From contig CANJKZ010000092.1 of the NCBI GenBank assembly GCA_947471745.1, forward strand, positions 1,736,001-1,800,000: a stretch of DNA of 64,000 bases, given 5' to 3'. This stretch comes from Closterium sp. Naga37s-1. Taxonomy: Eukaryota; Streptophyta; Zygnematophyceae; Desmidiales; Closteriaceae. Position numbers and translations under genes: made by a program. The notes under the pieces are model-generated. The model was not told the origin of the DNA and did no database searches. It saw only the letters and a list, made by a program, of their open reading frames with translations. This document shows positions 54,538 to 64,000 of this stretch, piece by piece (the first letter of the stretch is position 1; each line of letters opens with the position of its first letter).

Positions 54538-54677
54538 TGTCACAATGTAAAAGTTAACTAAAAACAGAAAGTACAAACAAGATATATGCAAATCCTAACC
54601 CTAGTGCAAGTACACAAATAACACAAGGGAAAACACCTAGACTAGAACTACACAAGCTATAGAAATATAGTTTGAGA
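54538..54677 (-). repeat. 3' LTR of element 17
   Basis: The minus-strand start is TCTCAAAC; the terminal TG.. has mutated (TGAGA on the plus strand). PPT lies next to it. Confidence 0.9.
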
Positions 54678-54689
54678 CACCCCCATAGT

Positions 54690-56660
54690 CTAGGTGACGG
54701 TAGTCCTGTAGAAACAACAAGAGCAAGCAACGGTCACAATACCAGTCCACAAGAACAAGACAAATCTCAGGGTGGAGCTCAAAGTCACCACACACTCCGA
54801 GAATAAGCAAGGGGCCACAAGGCCAGTCCACATGCAGGTATATAGCAAATATATATAGATGCAAGAGTACAAGACATGCAGGACAAGGCATCTCCACGTA
54901 AGCAAGTGAGGACGGGCAGGCACAAGGCCAAGCTGGGTGCAGAAACGCTGGTGGTCACAAGGCGGCAACGCCTTGGTGAAGATATCTGCAGTGTTGGCCT
55001 CAGAGACCACACGGACCACGCGGGCCTGGCCACGCTGCTGCAACTCACGCAGAAGGAAGTAGCGAAGCTGGATGTGTTTCGCCTTCCCAACCAGTCGGGG
55101 CTCCTCACACAACAGGACAGCAGACCTGTTGTCGGCGAACAAGACTGGGGGAGAGCGAGGCCGCTCACCAAGGTCGGTGAGAAGGAAAGACAGCTAGCGA
55201 AGCTCCTGAGCGGCCATGGCCGCGGCGTACACCTCGGCCTCACAACTGGAACCGGCGACAGACGACGCCCGAGTCGACCGCCACGAACCAGCACCTGCCC
55301 CGAGGCTACAGGAGTACCCCTGTGTAGAGCGACGCGTCTCCGCGTCGTCGGCCCACGACGAGTCCGAGTAACCTGTAAGTGTAACTGGCTGCTTCCCTCC
55401 AAGGACAAGTCCCATGCCTGATGTACTCGCCACATACTTCGCCACCCTTTTAGCCGCGTACCAGTGGGAAGGTCGGTGTCTCCCAGGCGCAACAAAGCGC
55501 GCAAGGACGCTAAGAGGGTAAGCTAGGTCTGGGCGAGTGCAGGTCATCAGGTACATGAGACAACCCACCAGCTCAGGATATGGACCGCTGGACTCAAATG
55601 GCTCGTCTGAAGGTGGATCCGTGAGCCCATGATCCACACCAAGAGGGGTGAGCTGTACCTTGGAGAACGGGAAGCGAAACCGCGTGAGGATCTGCTCGAC
55701 CATATGCGACTGAGTCAGCGTAATGGTGCGAGCTGCCCTGTCCCTGGTGATCTGCAGGCCAAGGTAGTGCTGCAGCTCACCAAGGTCAGTGCAAGTGTGT
55801 CTCCTCTGCAGTTCCTCCTTCACGGAGGCCAGCGCGCGCCGGTCGGGAGTGGCGAACACCAGGTCGTCGACGTAGACCAGGACAAAGAACGGGGTCGAGC
55901 CACGGCGGACAAATAGTGACGGGTCAGCAGACGACGGAAAGAAGTCAAGAGCTGCAAGGGTCGAGCGAAGTATGTCGTGCCACTCACGTGGAGCCTGACG
56001 CAGGCCGTAGACTGGTCGACGCAGCTGCCACTGGGTCCCAGGTGGGAAAGAGCCAGTGAAGCCAGGCGGGCGACGCAGCCAGATCTGCTCGTGCAGGCTT
56101 CCCTGAAGGAACGCGGTGGAGAAGTCCAAGGAGTGCAACTCGTAGTCGCGCTGGGCTGCAATATGCAGCAACACCCGAAGGGAACTCATCTTTGGCGTGG
56201 GAGCGAAGGTCTGGAAGAAGTCCACCCCCTCTCGGTGACTGAAGCCTCTCGCCACATAGCGCGCCTTGAACACAGGTGGTGATCCAGGCGGCCGCTTCAC
56301 CTTGTAGAGCCATCGGCCACTGACGACGTTCGTCCCAGGTGGTGGGACTGCGTCGACGTAAGTGCTTGTGGACCTATAAGATGCCATCGCTGCCTCCTCA
56401 GCTGCTATCCAGTACGAAGCCCAGGGTCCCGAGATCGCCTCGGCGTGAGTGCGAGGGATCGGGATGTCAAGGGCGTCTGGATCCCCCTCAGGGGGAAGTA
56501 GCATGGCGCAGAGATGAGGAACAGCGGCCGCAAGGAAACCAAGCTCGAACTGCCTGTCCTCGAGGACCTCCAGGGGAAAGACAGGAGCACCCCCAGAGAA
56601 CGGAGAACGAGCAGGGCCACTCACCACGTGAGCGGCGTAGTCAAGGCGGTGGGAAGAGGA
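54690..56660 (-). pseudogene. copia RT-RNase H, element 17
   Basis: Open from SSHRLDYAAHVVSG through WLYKVKRPPGSPPVFKARYVARGF, FLQGSLHEQIWLRRPPGF, FVLVYVDDLVFATPDRRAL (YVDD near 55,870), HTCTDLGELQHYLGLQITRDRA, RPDLAYPLSVLARFVAPGRH, SDSSWADDAE and SSCEAEVYAAAMAAQELR. There TAG (55194-55196) interrupts; the frame goes on with LSFLLTDLGE, FADNRSAVLLCEEP and ADIFTKALPP. Best-kept clade II RT in the window. The linker upstream is in a different frame after a slip near 56,660. Confidence 0.9.
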
Positions 56661-57246
56661 AAGCCAGCGACAGTGGTAACAAGAGCTGAGACAGACGACA
56701 GAGGTGCAGTCGGGTGAGTGACCAACGTGGACAAAACACGGGAGACCACAGGACGGGAGGCACGGAGGTAGTCGGACAACGGGTCGTGAAGCACAGTGAC
56801 GGACGACATAGGGGGCTGTGGAAGGACAGGAGGAGGTGGAACACGCGAGCGAAGAACAAGGTGGAACGGACCGTCTGCACGGTAACAGGACCGACGACGC
56901 TCTGGGGACACAGCACGACTGAGGGGAGAACGACGAGTCCACTGGGATGAGGAAAGGGACTCAACAGGGGGAACAGGCGGGGACGGTAGGGGACCACGAA
57001 CAAAGCGTGCAGGTGCTGGGTCGGGGAGGTCGCGTAGTCGCAGTCGCTGCTGCTCCGCCTCCTCTGGCGTCTGCTGCGACGGTACCGGCCCCTGCTGCTG
57101 CTCCTGTGGCTCCGCCTCTACCCTCTCCTGCTGCGACTGCAGCTGCACCCGCTGCTGCGACCAGGACTCCTGCGCTACCCTCTCCTGCTGCGGCCGTGAA
57201 TCCTCCTCTACACTCTCCTGCTGCGGCTGTGACTCCCCCTCTACTC

Positions 57247-57291
<45 letters not shown>

Positions 57292-57365
57292 GCTGCTGTG
57301 CCCTCTCAAACCGCTCACGCTCCTCCCTCTCCAACCGAAGGAGACGCTGCTCACGGGTCAGGAAA
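56661..57365 (-). repeat. Gln-rich linker of element 17
   Basis: Codes QSQQERV and EPQEQQQGPVPSQQTPEEAEQQRLRL, with a pure CAG/CTG run at 57,249-57,300 (about 16 Gln-type codons). Short-period repeat GCTGCGGCTGTGACTCC-type between 57,160 and 57,250. Confidence 0.82.
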
Positions 57366-58749
57366 CGTACAGTGCGCGGTATAGGTGCCACAGTGCCAGT
57401 GCCTCCAGCTCCAGCACCCCCAAAACCAGCACCTCCAACACCGACACCCCCGGGGCCTCCAGTACCTCCCGCAGGAACACCCCCAGGCTCCGCAGCAACC
57501 GGCGGCAGAGAAGGACGAGGAGGAAACTGCGGGACGGACGGGAAGCCAACGGGTGAGGCGGGGCGAGGCCGCTGACTCGAGGCTGCCGTGTCCTCCACAG
57601 GAGTGACCTCCACGCCCACAACCCCTGCACCCCCAGAACCGACACCACCAGCTCCTGCAGCCCCAGTACCCTCACCCTCCGCAACTGCACCTCCCGCACC
57701 CCCAGACACGACAGGGACTGGACGCTGCGGGGGGGACGACTGCGGAGTGACGTGCGACACACCTGACGGGGCAGGACGCGAAGGGGGGAGGGCTACCGGG
57801 GCGACTGGGGGAGGCTCAAGGGTGAGGAACAGCGGGGGGGAAAAGACCTCAGTACCTCGGTGGGGGCGACTCCTGTAGTAACAGACAGACTCGTCGAACG
57901 TGACGTAAGCACGAGTGCGCGGAGACAACTTGTTCGTGCCAGGGGCGCGAACGTGAGCCAGACAACCCCAGACGCGGAAGTCAGCTGCTACACCCTGTAA
58001 ACATGATCAGAGAGAGACCGGCGTTGCCACAATGTAAAATTAACTAAAACCAGAAAGTACAAACAAGATATATGCAAAACCTAACCCTAGTGCAAGTACA
58101 AAATAACACAAGGGACAACACCTAGACTAGAACTACACAAGCTATAGAAATATAGTTTGACAGGCGTCACCCGTGGCCGTGCGTCACTGGGCCACAGGTT
58201 CAGCTGGTGCGCGTCGTAGCGGACCGCCTGAGGCCACAAGAACTGAGGGGCACCGGCATGGCACATGGAGGTCCGGGCAACCTCCATTACCAGGCCGATG
58301 CGACGCTCGGCTACCCCGTTCTGCTGCGGTGAGGCTGGTAGTGTGTACGACTGAATGACTCCCCGACCCTGACAGAACGTCTCCAAACGAGTGGAAGAAA
58401 ACTCACCACCACGATCCGAGTATAGGCGAAGCCCACACAGACCCTGGGCACCACCCCACGCTAGTAGCCACGGCTCGAGGACGGTAGGCACGTCGGCCTT
58501 CCGTCGCAAGGGGAAAACCGTGGTGTAGCGGGAGTAGTCGTCCACCACAATCAGGAAGTAGCGCTCCTGACGTGGTCCAAGGACCGGGGAGGGGCCCCAG
58601 ACGTCCAAGTGCAGGGTCTGGAAGGGAGCCGTGGTGGGGGGGAACGAGGAGGAGTGTGGGGCAGCGCGCTGCCGATCCTCGACGCAAGGAGTGCACAGCG
58701 GCGCAGGCGAAGGTGCCCGCGTGCGACTAACGACGGGGACGCCGGGCAC
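57366..58749 (-). pseudogene. copia integrase, element 17 (split by solo LTR)
   Basis: 58163-58749: CVEDRQRAAPHSSSFPPTTAP, HLDVWGPSPVLGPRQERYFLIVVDDYSRYTT, LYSDRGGEFSSTRL, PASPQQNGVAERRIG (D,D,E) and WPQAVRYDAHQLNLWP, ending at the solo LTR. It resumes at 58024 with a decayed stretch (DFRVWGC-type region) and continues YVTFDESVCYYRSRPHRG and LFLTLEPPPVAPVALPPS, then a Gly/Val-rich linker. The catalytic core is intact in sequence, but no Gag or protease precedes it. Confidence 0.86.
58025..58162 (-). repeat. solo LTR inside element 17
   Basis: 138 bp, same family as element 17's LTRs, with GGCGT at 58020-58024 and 58163-58167. The second LTR and all internal sequence are gone, as after LTR-LTR recombination. 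Confidence 0.92.
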
Positions 58750-59040
58750 GCTAGCGAAGGGGCCTCTGGGCCCACGAACGAAGGGCCGCGGGGCCCGCTA
58801 ACGAAGGGCCGCGGGGCCCGCTAACGAAAGGCCGCGAGGCCCGTTAAGGAACAGCCGCGACGGGTGACGGGCGACGGGGAAAAAAAGGAAAAAACGGTCG
58901 CGATCGACGGGGGGAAACGGGCAACGGGCGAATGGCGACGGGGGGGAGGGGGGTCTACGGGCGACGGGTCCTAAGGTAAGCGCGCTACGGGCAGTCTAGG
59001 ACGGGGCGCGACTAGGTGGGCCCATGATAGTCGAGTGATT
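58750..59040 (-). repeat. leader array of element 17
   Basis: Copies of GGGCCCGCTAACGAAGGGCC (about 23 bp) at 58,760-58,850, then GGGCGACGGG-rich sequence. Confidence 0.8.
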
Positions 59041-59086
59041 TTTCCTAAGGGGAAAATCTCGCTAGGGTGAACCTAGCTCTATACCA

Positions 59087-59226
59087 TGTCACAATGTAAA
59101 AGTTAACTAAAAACAGAAAGTACAAACAAGATATATGCAAAACCTAACCCTAGTGCAAGTACAAAAATAACACAAGGGAGAACACCTAGACTAGAACTAC
59201 ACAATCTATAGAAATATAGTTTGACA
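59087..59226 (-). repeat. 5' LTR of element 17
   Basis: 140 bp, TGTCAAAC to ATTGTGACA on the minus strand. Confidence 0.93.
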
Positions 59227-60420
59227 GTCAGCTCCACTCACCAAGTACGTAGAGAACGAGGGGAGGTGAAGACCCGACAGTGAGCCAGACGGGGCCGCCG
59301 GACACGGCAGAACCGTGGAGGAGTGCGCAAGGACTGCGCCCCCAGAGGGGTCCGCCAGGGAGACTGCAACCGGCCGACTGAGCGGCGTGAGTGTGGTGCT
59401 GTCGCGAAAGAAGGAGCGGGAAGCACCTGAGTCAAGCGTGAAGGTGTGCAAGGCCTCAGCAGGCGCAGTACCAGAGAGAGCAGACTCACCAGCACTTGGA
59501 GCAGCAGACTCACTAGCACCTGGAGCAGCAGACTCACCAGCACCTGGAGCAGCAGACTCACTAGCACCTAGAGCAGCAGCCTCAATGCTCGGGTCGAGCG
59601 GAACACACAGGTAACAGACACCCTCGGCACTAATAGTCACAGCATACATGGCAGCAAGGATAGCATCGAAACCAAGATCAAAGATAGCAAAACCAGACTT
59701 AAGCAGATCAGCCCAGCGAGGGAGCTCAACGGCGTCAGGAAACTGTGCACGCCAGGCGTCAGACAGGCGACCAAAACAGCGCTGCGTAGTGTGTGGCAGC
59801 CCGCACGTCTCCCCACGGCGCTCGCCGGTGCGGAGAACGTAAGCGCAGGGACCAACACCCCCAGACCTCCCACGCCCAGCGTACCACTCACGAAGGTGCT
59901 GGTGCGACAGGGGCTCACGGGAACGTAGCTGCTGCTGTCGCTGGCTACCGCCAAGGCCTCCACGCTGTGCGGCTCCACCCCGACCAGCACCACCACCACC
60001 GCCACCTCCACTGCCGCTGCCGCTGCCTCCACCACCTCCACTACTGCCACCGACGCCCCCACTCCCGCCACCACCCCCACCTCCACCCCCACCCCCTCCG
60101 CCTCCCCCACCGCCACCACCGCCTCCCCCGCCGTCCCCTCCACCACCCTTGCCCCCCTTGCCCTTGCCGCTGCGGCGCCTCCCACTAGGAGCAGACGCAG
60201 CCCCGACCTCCTCGGTGCCAACAAGGTCGACAGCAGCAGTAGAAGCAACAGAGGGAAAAAGGGGAACAGTGGAACACCCCTCAAAGAAAGGGGCGCGAGG
60301 GTCGCCGCGAGAAGCCCCTACAACGACTATACTAGTCTCTGCTGCAGTGAGGTGCTCCTCGAGCAGGTCGACGGTGAGCTCGTAGGGGCTAAGGGAGAGA
60401 AAGTGGTCCCTGACTGAGCG
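59227..60420 (-). pseudogene. copia Gag C-part and protease, element 14
   Basis: Right to left: LSPYELTVDLLEEHLTAAETS, VVVGASRGDPRAPFFEGC, a poly-Gly run, LSHQHLREWYAG, zinc knuckle CAYVLRTGERRGETC-x3-H-x4-C, FDAILAAMYAVT, CYLCVPLDPSIEAAALGASESAAPGAGES repeats, and protease TLDSGASRSFFRD with ADPSGGAVLA. The protease is cut by element 17 at SGADCQ and resumes at 54536. A frame change lies near 59,650. Confidence 0.85.
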
Positions 60421-60479
60421 AAGAGAGTCAGGGAGACGGGTGACGAGGTAGAAGAGGGCGATGTACCTGGGGGAAGAGA

Positions 60480-60755
60480 CTTAGCAGCCTTGTACTGGCC
60501 AAAGTGCGCGCGCTCAGCAGACGGCAGGTGACTACAAACAGCAAGGCAAGCAACAGCGTCACGAGTAGTCCACTGCGAGCGAATAGTGCTGTCAGCAGTG
60601 GCAGCAGGTGCTACAGAGGTGCCGGACGTGTGATAGAAAAGCGAGACTCCGTCCCTAGAGTCGCACTGAAGATAGAGCTGCAGGTCATCTACCCAGACAT
60701 CGAAATCGACCGCACGACCCTCAGCATCGAAGGTAAGAACATTAGGGCTAGCCAT
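60480..60755 (-). pseudogene. copia Gag N-terminus, element 14
   Basis: MASPNVLTFDAEGRAVDFDV, VDDLQLYLQCDSRDGVSLF, TRDAVACLAVCSHLPSAERAHFGQYKAAKS. After AAKS about 150 bp present in element 10 is deleted (joining to the P-P-x-Y/S region before LRSVRDHFL), which also shifts the frame. Particle protein; broken. Confidence 0.85.
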
Positions 60756-61375
60756 GGTGGCAGTAGCAGCAGTAGCAGCAGTTGTAGCAGAAGCAGCAGC
60801 AGTAGTAGTAGCAGGGCAGCGCGGCTCAGTAGGTTAGGGCGGAGCGGCTCGGCAGGGCGGCGCGGCTCGGCTGGGCGGCGCGGCTCGGCTGGGTGGCGCG
60901 GCTCGGCAGGCAGGCAGGTGCGCGGGTAGCGCGGGTAGGGCATGTGCTCACCAGGGGCGGATAGGGCAGGTGCCACCGGCGGCGGGTAAGACAGGCGTGC
61001 GACGGGGCGGCAGCAGGGCAGGGCCGCGACAGGGCGGATGTAGGGCAGGGCCGCGACGGGGCGGCGGTAGAGCAGGGCCGCGACGAGCGGCTGAGGGCAG
61101 GGCCGCGACGGGGCGGCTGAGGGCAGGGCCGCGACGGGTGACGGCAGGGCAGGGCCGCGATGGGCGGCTAGGTCAGGCCGCGACGGGCGGCGATAGGGCA
61201 GGGCCGCGACGGGCGGCTAGGTCAGGGCCGCGACGGGCCGTTAGGGCAGGGCTACGACGGGCCGTTAGGGCAGGGCCGCTACGGGCGGCAGTGGGACAGG
61301 GCGCGCGACGGCGCAGGTGAGGCAGGTGCGAGGCGCGCTTCGGGCAGGGCAGGAAAAAAAATCGTGGTGGGCCCT
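60756..61375 (-). repeat. leader array of element 14
   Basis: GCAGGGCCGCGACGGGCGGC-type units (61,000-61,300) and GCTCGGCAGGGCGGCGCG-type units (60,840-60,920). Confidence 0.85.
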
Positions 61376-61420
61376 TTAAAAAAAAAAAACGTTCCCACTA
61401 GGGAACCTGCTATGAAACCA

Positions 61421-61552
61421 TGTCAGAATCAGGAAAGAATGAATGACTAGAATGACAGCAGTACCGGGTTTGTATAGCAAAACCTAATTGGGCTGTACCC
61501 CATGAGGAGTGCCCCACTACAACTTAGAGCATATAAATGCATAAATCTGACA
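61421..61552 (-). repeat. 5' LTR of element 14
   Basis: 132 bp; PBS directly inside, GGTTA outside. Confidence 0.92.
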
Positions 61553-61966
61553 GGTTATGGGCGCACTGACCCGCTACTTAACAAACCCTTTTATCCCAAG
61601 TTGTAGTGGTTGGGATTCCGACAGGCGGGGGAAGCGGTAGTAAACATTTAGGATGTTTGAAACATTCATCAATTCGTTTGATGAATGACAAATGCAATTA
61701 TCGTTTGATCGGTCATTGCATTTTTCCACAGATTCTCAAATTTTAGAATCTTGCGTTACAAAAGAACGATGTAGAGTAGCAACGACCAGCAAATAATTAT
61801 GAAGCAAAACAAGTATGACTGCTATGATAAGATTATGAAGTTCATCAGTACTAAAAAAAAAAAGATTCTAGTTGTTTCACATTATTCCTTGCGCAAAAAA
61901 AATATGAGTGATTTTTTCTTTTTGCTTCAGGTCGATTGCAATAGGTTGCTCCGCAACCAAAAAAAA

Positions 61967-62096
61967 TGTGAGAATAGTACGAGTGAAATAAATTGACTAG
62001 GAAGCAAGTGGGTACAAGTAGTAAACCTAAAAGTGTTGTACCCAATATTGTCTACCCCGCTACAGCCTACACAGACTATAGCATATAAGTTTGACA
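61967..62096 (-). repeat. 3' LTR of element 18
   Basis: Clade I type, TGTCAAAC start on the minus strand. Confidence 0.85.
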
Positions 62097-62334
62097 CACC
62101 CCCATAGGCAAAGTGGGGGAGAACAAGAGGTCACAAGACCAGTCAAGAAGAGCAAAGCAAGCTCAGGGTGGATCACGATGTCACCACGCATTCCGAGCAC
62201 AAGCAAGCGGCCACAAGGCCAGTTCACATGCAGAGTTATATAAAGCAGAACAAGCAAGATAGTGATCACAACCTAGCAAGTGTAAGCATGCAGGTATATA
62301 TATAGAGATCACAGTACAAGCAAAGACAAGAAGT

Positions 62335-64000
62335 GAGCAAGTGAGGCCAAGTGGGCACAAGGCCTAGAACAAAACGGAACCGCTGATGATCACAAGGCTG
62401 AAGTGCCTTGGTGAAGATATCAGCAATGTTGGCCTGAGAGGCCACGTAAAGACGAAGCTGACCACGCTGCTGCAACTCTCGAGCAAGGAAGTAGCGAAGA
62501 GCGATGTGCTTCATTCTGTGCTCTAGTCTCTGCTCGCGACACAAGGCAAGCATTGCCTTGTTGTCGACGTACAAAACTGGAGGAGAACGAGGCGCCTCGC
62601 CCAGGTCGGTCAGCAGGTAGGTGAGCCAGCGTAGCTCCTGTGCAGCCATGGCCCCTGCGTAGATCTCAGCCTCACAGCTGGAGCTGAGAACAAAAGACGA
62701 GCGGGTAGACCGCCACGAAACAGAACCGGAGCCAAGGCTGAAGGTGTAACCCTGTGACGACAGCTGCGTAGCCAAGTCGTCAACCCAAGAAGCGTCTGCG
62801 TGACCAGTGAGGACAACCGAACCCCGTCCTCCAAGCACAAGCCCCATGCCCGACGTACTACACAAGTAGCGCATCACCCTCTTAGCTGTCTTCCAGTGCT
62901 CTGGTCGGTGTCTCCCGGGCGCAACGTAGCGTGCCAGGATGCTAAGAGGGTAAGCAAGGACGAGTGCAGGTCATCAGGTACTTGAGGCAGCCCACAAGCT
63001 CTGGATACGGGCCACTCGGCTCTACGGACTCATCCGAAGGCAGAGCTGAGAGCGAGTGACCGGTAGGCAGAGGAGTGGACTGTGGCGAGGAGTACTGGAA
63101 GTCGAAGCGCTGAAGGACCTGCTGCTGCACCATGTGTGACTGAGTCAGGGTGATGGTGCGGCGTGCTCTGTCCCGAGTGATCTGCAAGCCAAGATAGCTG
63201 CGCAGCTCACCGAGGTCTGTGCACGTGTGTCTCTTCTGCAGCTCCGACTTCACTAGAGTCAGTGCCTTAGTGTCAGCAGTGGCAAAAACCAAGTCATCGA
63301 CGTACACGAGGATGTAAAACGGCGGCAGCGAAGTATCGGTGCGTAGAAAAAGCGACGGGTCAGCAGTAGAAGGAGCAAACCCAAGAGCCGCAAGAGTCGT
63401 ACTCAGTGTGTCGTGCTACTCGCGAGGCGCCTGGCAGAGACCGTAGACTGGCCGCCGGAGGCTCCACTGGGTACCAGGAGGAAACGACCCAGTGAAGCCA
63501 GAGTGGAGCTCGTAGTCACGCTGAGCGGCGACGTGCAGCAGAACCCAAAGAGTGGTCATCTTCGGGGTAGGGGAGAAGGTCTGGAAGAAGTCAACTCCCT
63601 CTCGCTGATTGAAGCCTCGAGCAACGTAACGCGCCTTGAAGACAGGTGGAGAACCCGGCAGCCGCTTCACCCTGAAAATCCACATGCCACTGACAATGTT
63701 CGCCCCAGGCGGGGGAACCTTGTCGACGTAGGTGCCTGTGAACTTCCAGGAAGCCATCTCTGTGTCCATGGCTGTCTGCCACTGAGAGGAGTAGGGACCC
63801 TCTATCGCCTCTGCGTAAGAGCGCGAGGTAGGGTTGTCTGGTGCATCCGGGTCTCCCTCAGGGGCAAGCAGCATGGACACGACATGAGGTAAAGCAGCGG
63901 CAAAGCACTCAAACTCCTCCTGTCTGTTCTCAAGGACGTCCGTGCCAAGAGCACACTCACCCCCGACGGATGGAGGACAGACTGACTCAGACTCAGCAAC
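62335..64000 (-). pseudogene. copia RT-RNase H, element 18
   Basis: RT N-part (63416-64000: EGDPDAPDNPTSRSYAEAIEGPYSSQW, WIFRVKRLPGSPPVF, FNQREGVDFFQTFSPTPKMTTL), then a roughly 75-bp loss at DYELHS|GFTGSFPPG near 63,500; YVDD segment 62942-63307 (YVDDLVFATADTKAL); RNase H 62266-62877 (HADASWVDDLATQLSSQ, SSCEAEIYAGAMAAQELRW, DNKAMLALCREQRLEH, ADIFTKALQ). A loss of a few bases near 62,960 and a stop near 63,417 also break it. The loss near 63,500 removes FLQGSLHEEIW, so RT is dead. Confidence 0.87.

Larger units (their letters stand above)
54538..59226 (-). mobile_element. Ty1/copia clade II element 17, lacks Gag-protease
   Basis: LTRs of 140 bp (54538-54677 and 59087-59226) with about five differences by eye, GTCAG at 54533-54537 and 59227-59231, minus PBS TGGTATAGAGCTAGG. 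The leader array (58,750-59,040) is joined directly to GAG-pre-integrase, so Gag and protease are absent. Integrase, linker, RT and RNase H follow. A solo LTR of its own family sits in integrase. Confidence 0.93.
50244..61552 (-). mobile_element. Ty1/copia clade I element 14, interrupted
   Basis: LTRs of 132 bp (50244-50375 and 61421-61552), TSD GGGTA/GGTTA (one mismatch), minus PBS TGGTTTCATAGCAGG, leader array, Gag, protease, integrase, RT, RNase H. The clade II element at 54538-59226 (TSD GTCAG) split it in the protease region. About eight LTR differences by eye make it older than element 13, its neighbour in the same solo LTR. Confidence 0.93.
44389..61623. repeat. 137-bp solo LTR split by two copias
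   Basis: Pieces 44389-44447, 50232-50243 and 61558-61623 join to a TG...CA unit of 137 bp (TGTTTGAGG to TTCCGACA) flanked by GGCGG at 44384-44388 and 61624-61628. J1 shows the empty site CTAGGCGGGGGAAGCGG near 31,005-31,020. Family unknown. Confidence 0.75.
44335..61966 (+). repeat. poly(A)-ended repeat, short copy (J2), split
   Basis: Three kinds of insert interrupt about 390 bp of repeat: pieces 44335-44388 and 61629-61966. It begins TTAGTTGTTTAATTCAGCG, continues AAGCGGTAGTA... and ends with hairpin GGTTGCTCCGCAACC plus A8. Matches both ends of J1 in opposite orientation. Confidence 0.7.
61967..64000 (-). mobile_element. Ty1/copia clade I element 18, 5' part outside window
   Basis: 3' LTR 61967-62096 (130 bp, terminal bases TGTGAG on the plus strand), PPT, hairpin pair (62129-62140 and 62209-62220), RNase H and RT. 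It entered the A tract at the end of J2. Confidence 0.88.

Noticed and set aside
61799-61996. Lys-rich 65-codon frame
   Set aside because: AT-rich end of repeat J2 running into an LTR; no homologous frame in J1.
1-64000. CRISPR array or bacterial defence island
   Set aside because: Direct repeats are minisatellites without unique spacers, and all recognised proteins are eukaryotic retroelement proteins.

Overview
The window is a stack of nested retrotransposons and holds almost nothing else. No intact host gene, rRNA, standard tRNA gene, bacterial operon or CRISPR array is visible. The organism is a eukaryote of the plant or green-algal type. Evidence: Ty1/copia elements with 5-bp target-site duplications (TSDs) and initiator-Met-type primer binding sites (PBS, TGGTATCAGAGC variants), plus a Ty3 chromovirus ending in a chromodomain. 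The high GC and odd copia proteins suggest a streptophyte alga or early land plant, but I cannot name the species from sequence alone.

Three copia groups are present. Clade I has LTRs of 130-132 bp, the polypurine tract (PPT) TATGGGGGTG and Gly/Ala-rich integrase-RT linkers; it includes elements at 1-8528, 8529-12565, 8868-10717, 33394-42698, 44448-50226, 50244-61552 and 61967-64000. Clade II has LTRs of 140-147 bp and Gln-rich linkers; it includes 12566-22294, 22295-25014 and 54538-59226. A third, unrelated lineage is at 26515-29340. A Ty3/gypsy chromovirus lies at 15536-21142. Four elements lack pol entirely: two related ones filled with minisatellites (3530-6052, 34878-37047) and two of a second family (31067-32559, 32567-42928). 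A poly(A)-ended repeat occurs in two copies (29341-31066, 44335-61966).

The nesting can be read from TSDs. In the left part, copia 1 (+) sits in copia 2 (-) and carries a minisatellite element flanked by GTTAC. A deleted copia (TSD GGCCT) also sits in copia 2. In the middle, a clade I copia (TSD AAAAC) sits in the leader of an older pol-less element and itself holds a second minisatellite element (TSD GACCG). On the right, the poly(A) repeat holds a 137-bp solo LTR (TSD GGCGG). That solo LTR was hit by two separate full-size copias. One of these contains a clade II copia (TSD GTCAG), which contains another solo LTR (TSD GGCGT).

All pol genes read gag-protease-integrase-RT-RNase H (copia) or gag-protease-RT-RNase H-integrase (Ty3). 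All visible copies are broken by stops, frameshifts or internal deletions. The least damaged is 45730-49797, with only two in-frame stops, but it lacks Gag and RNase H. Recurrent features not explained by standard annotation are: GC-rich tandem arrays between PBS and gag; a repeated QQLREW(Y/F) motif; an enlarged Gag zinc knuckle; and small TTGT-loop hairpins in the 3' untranslated region.
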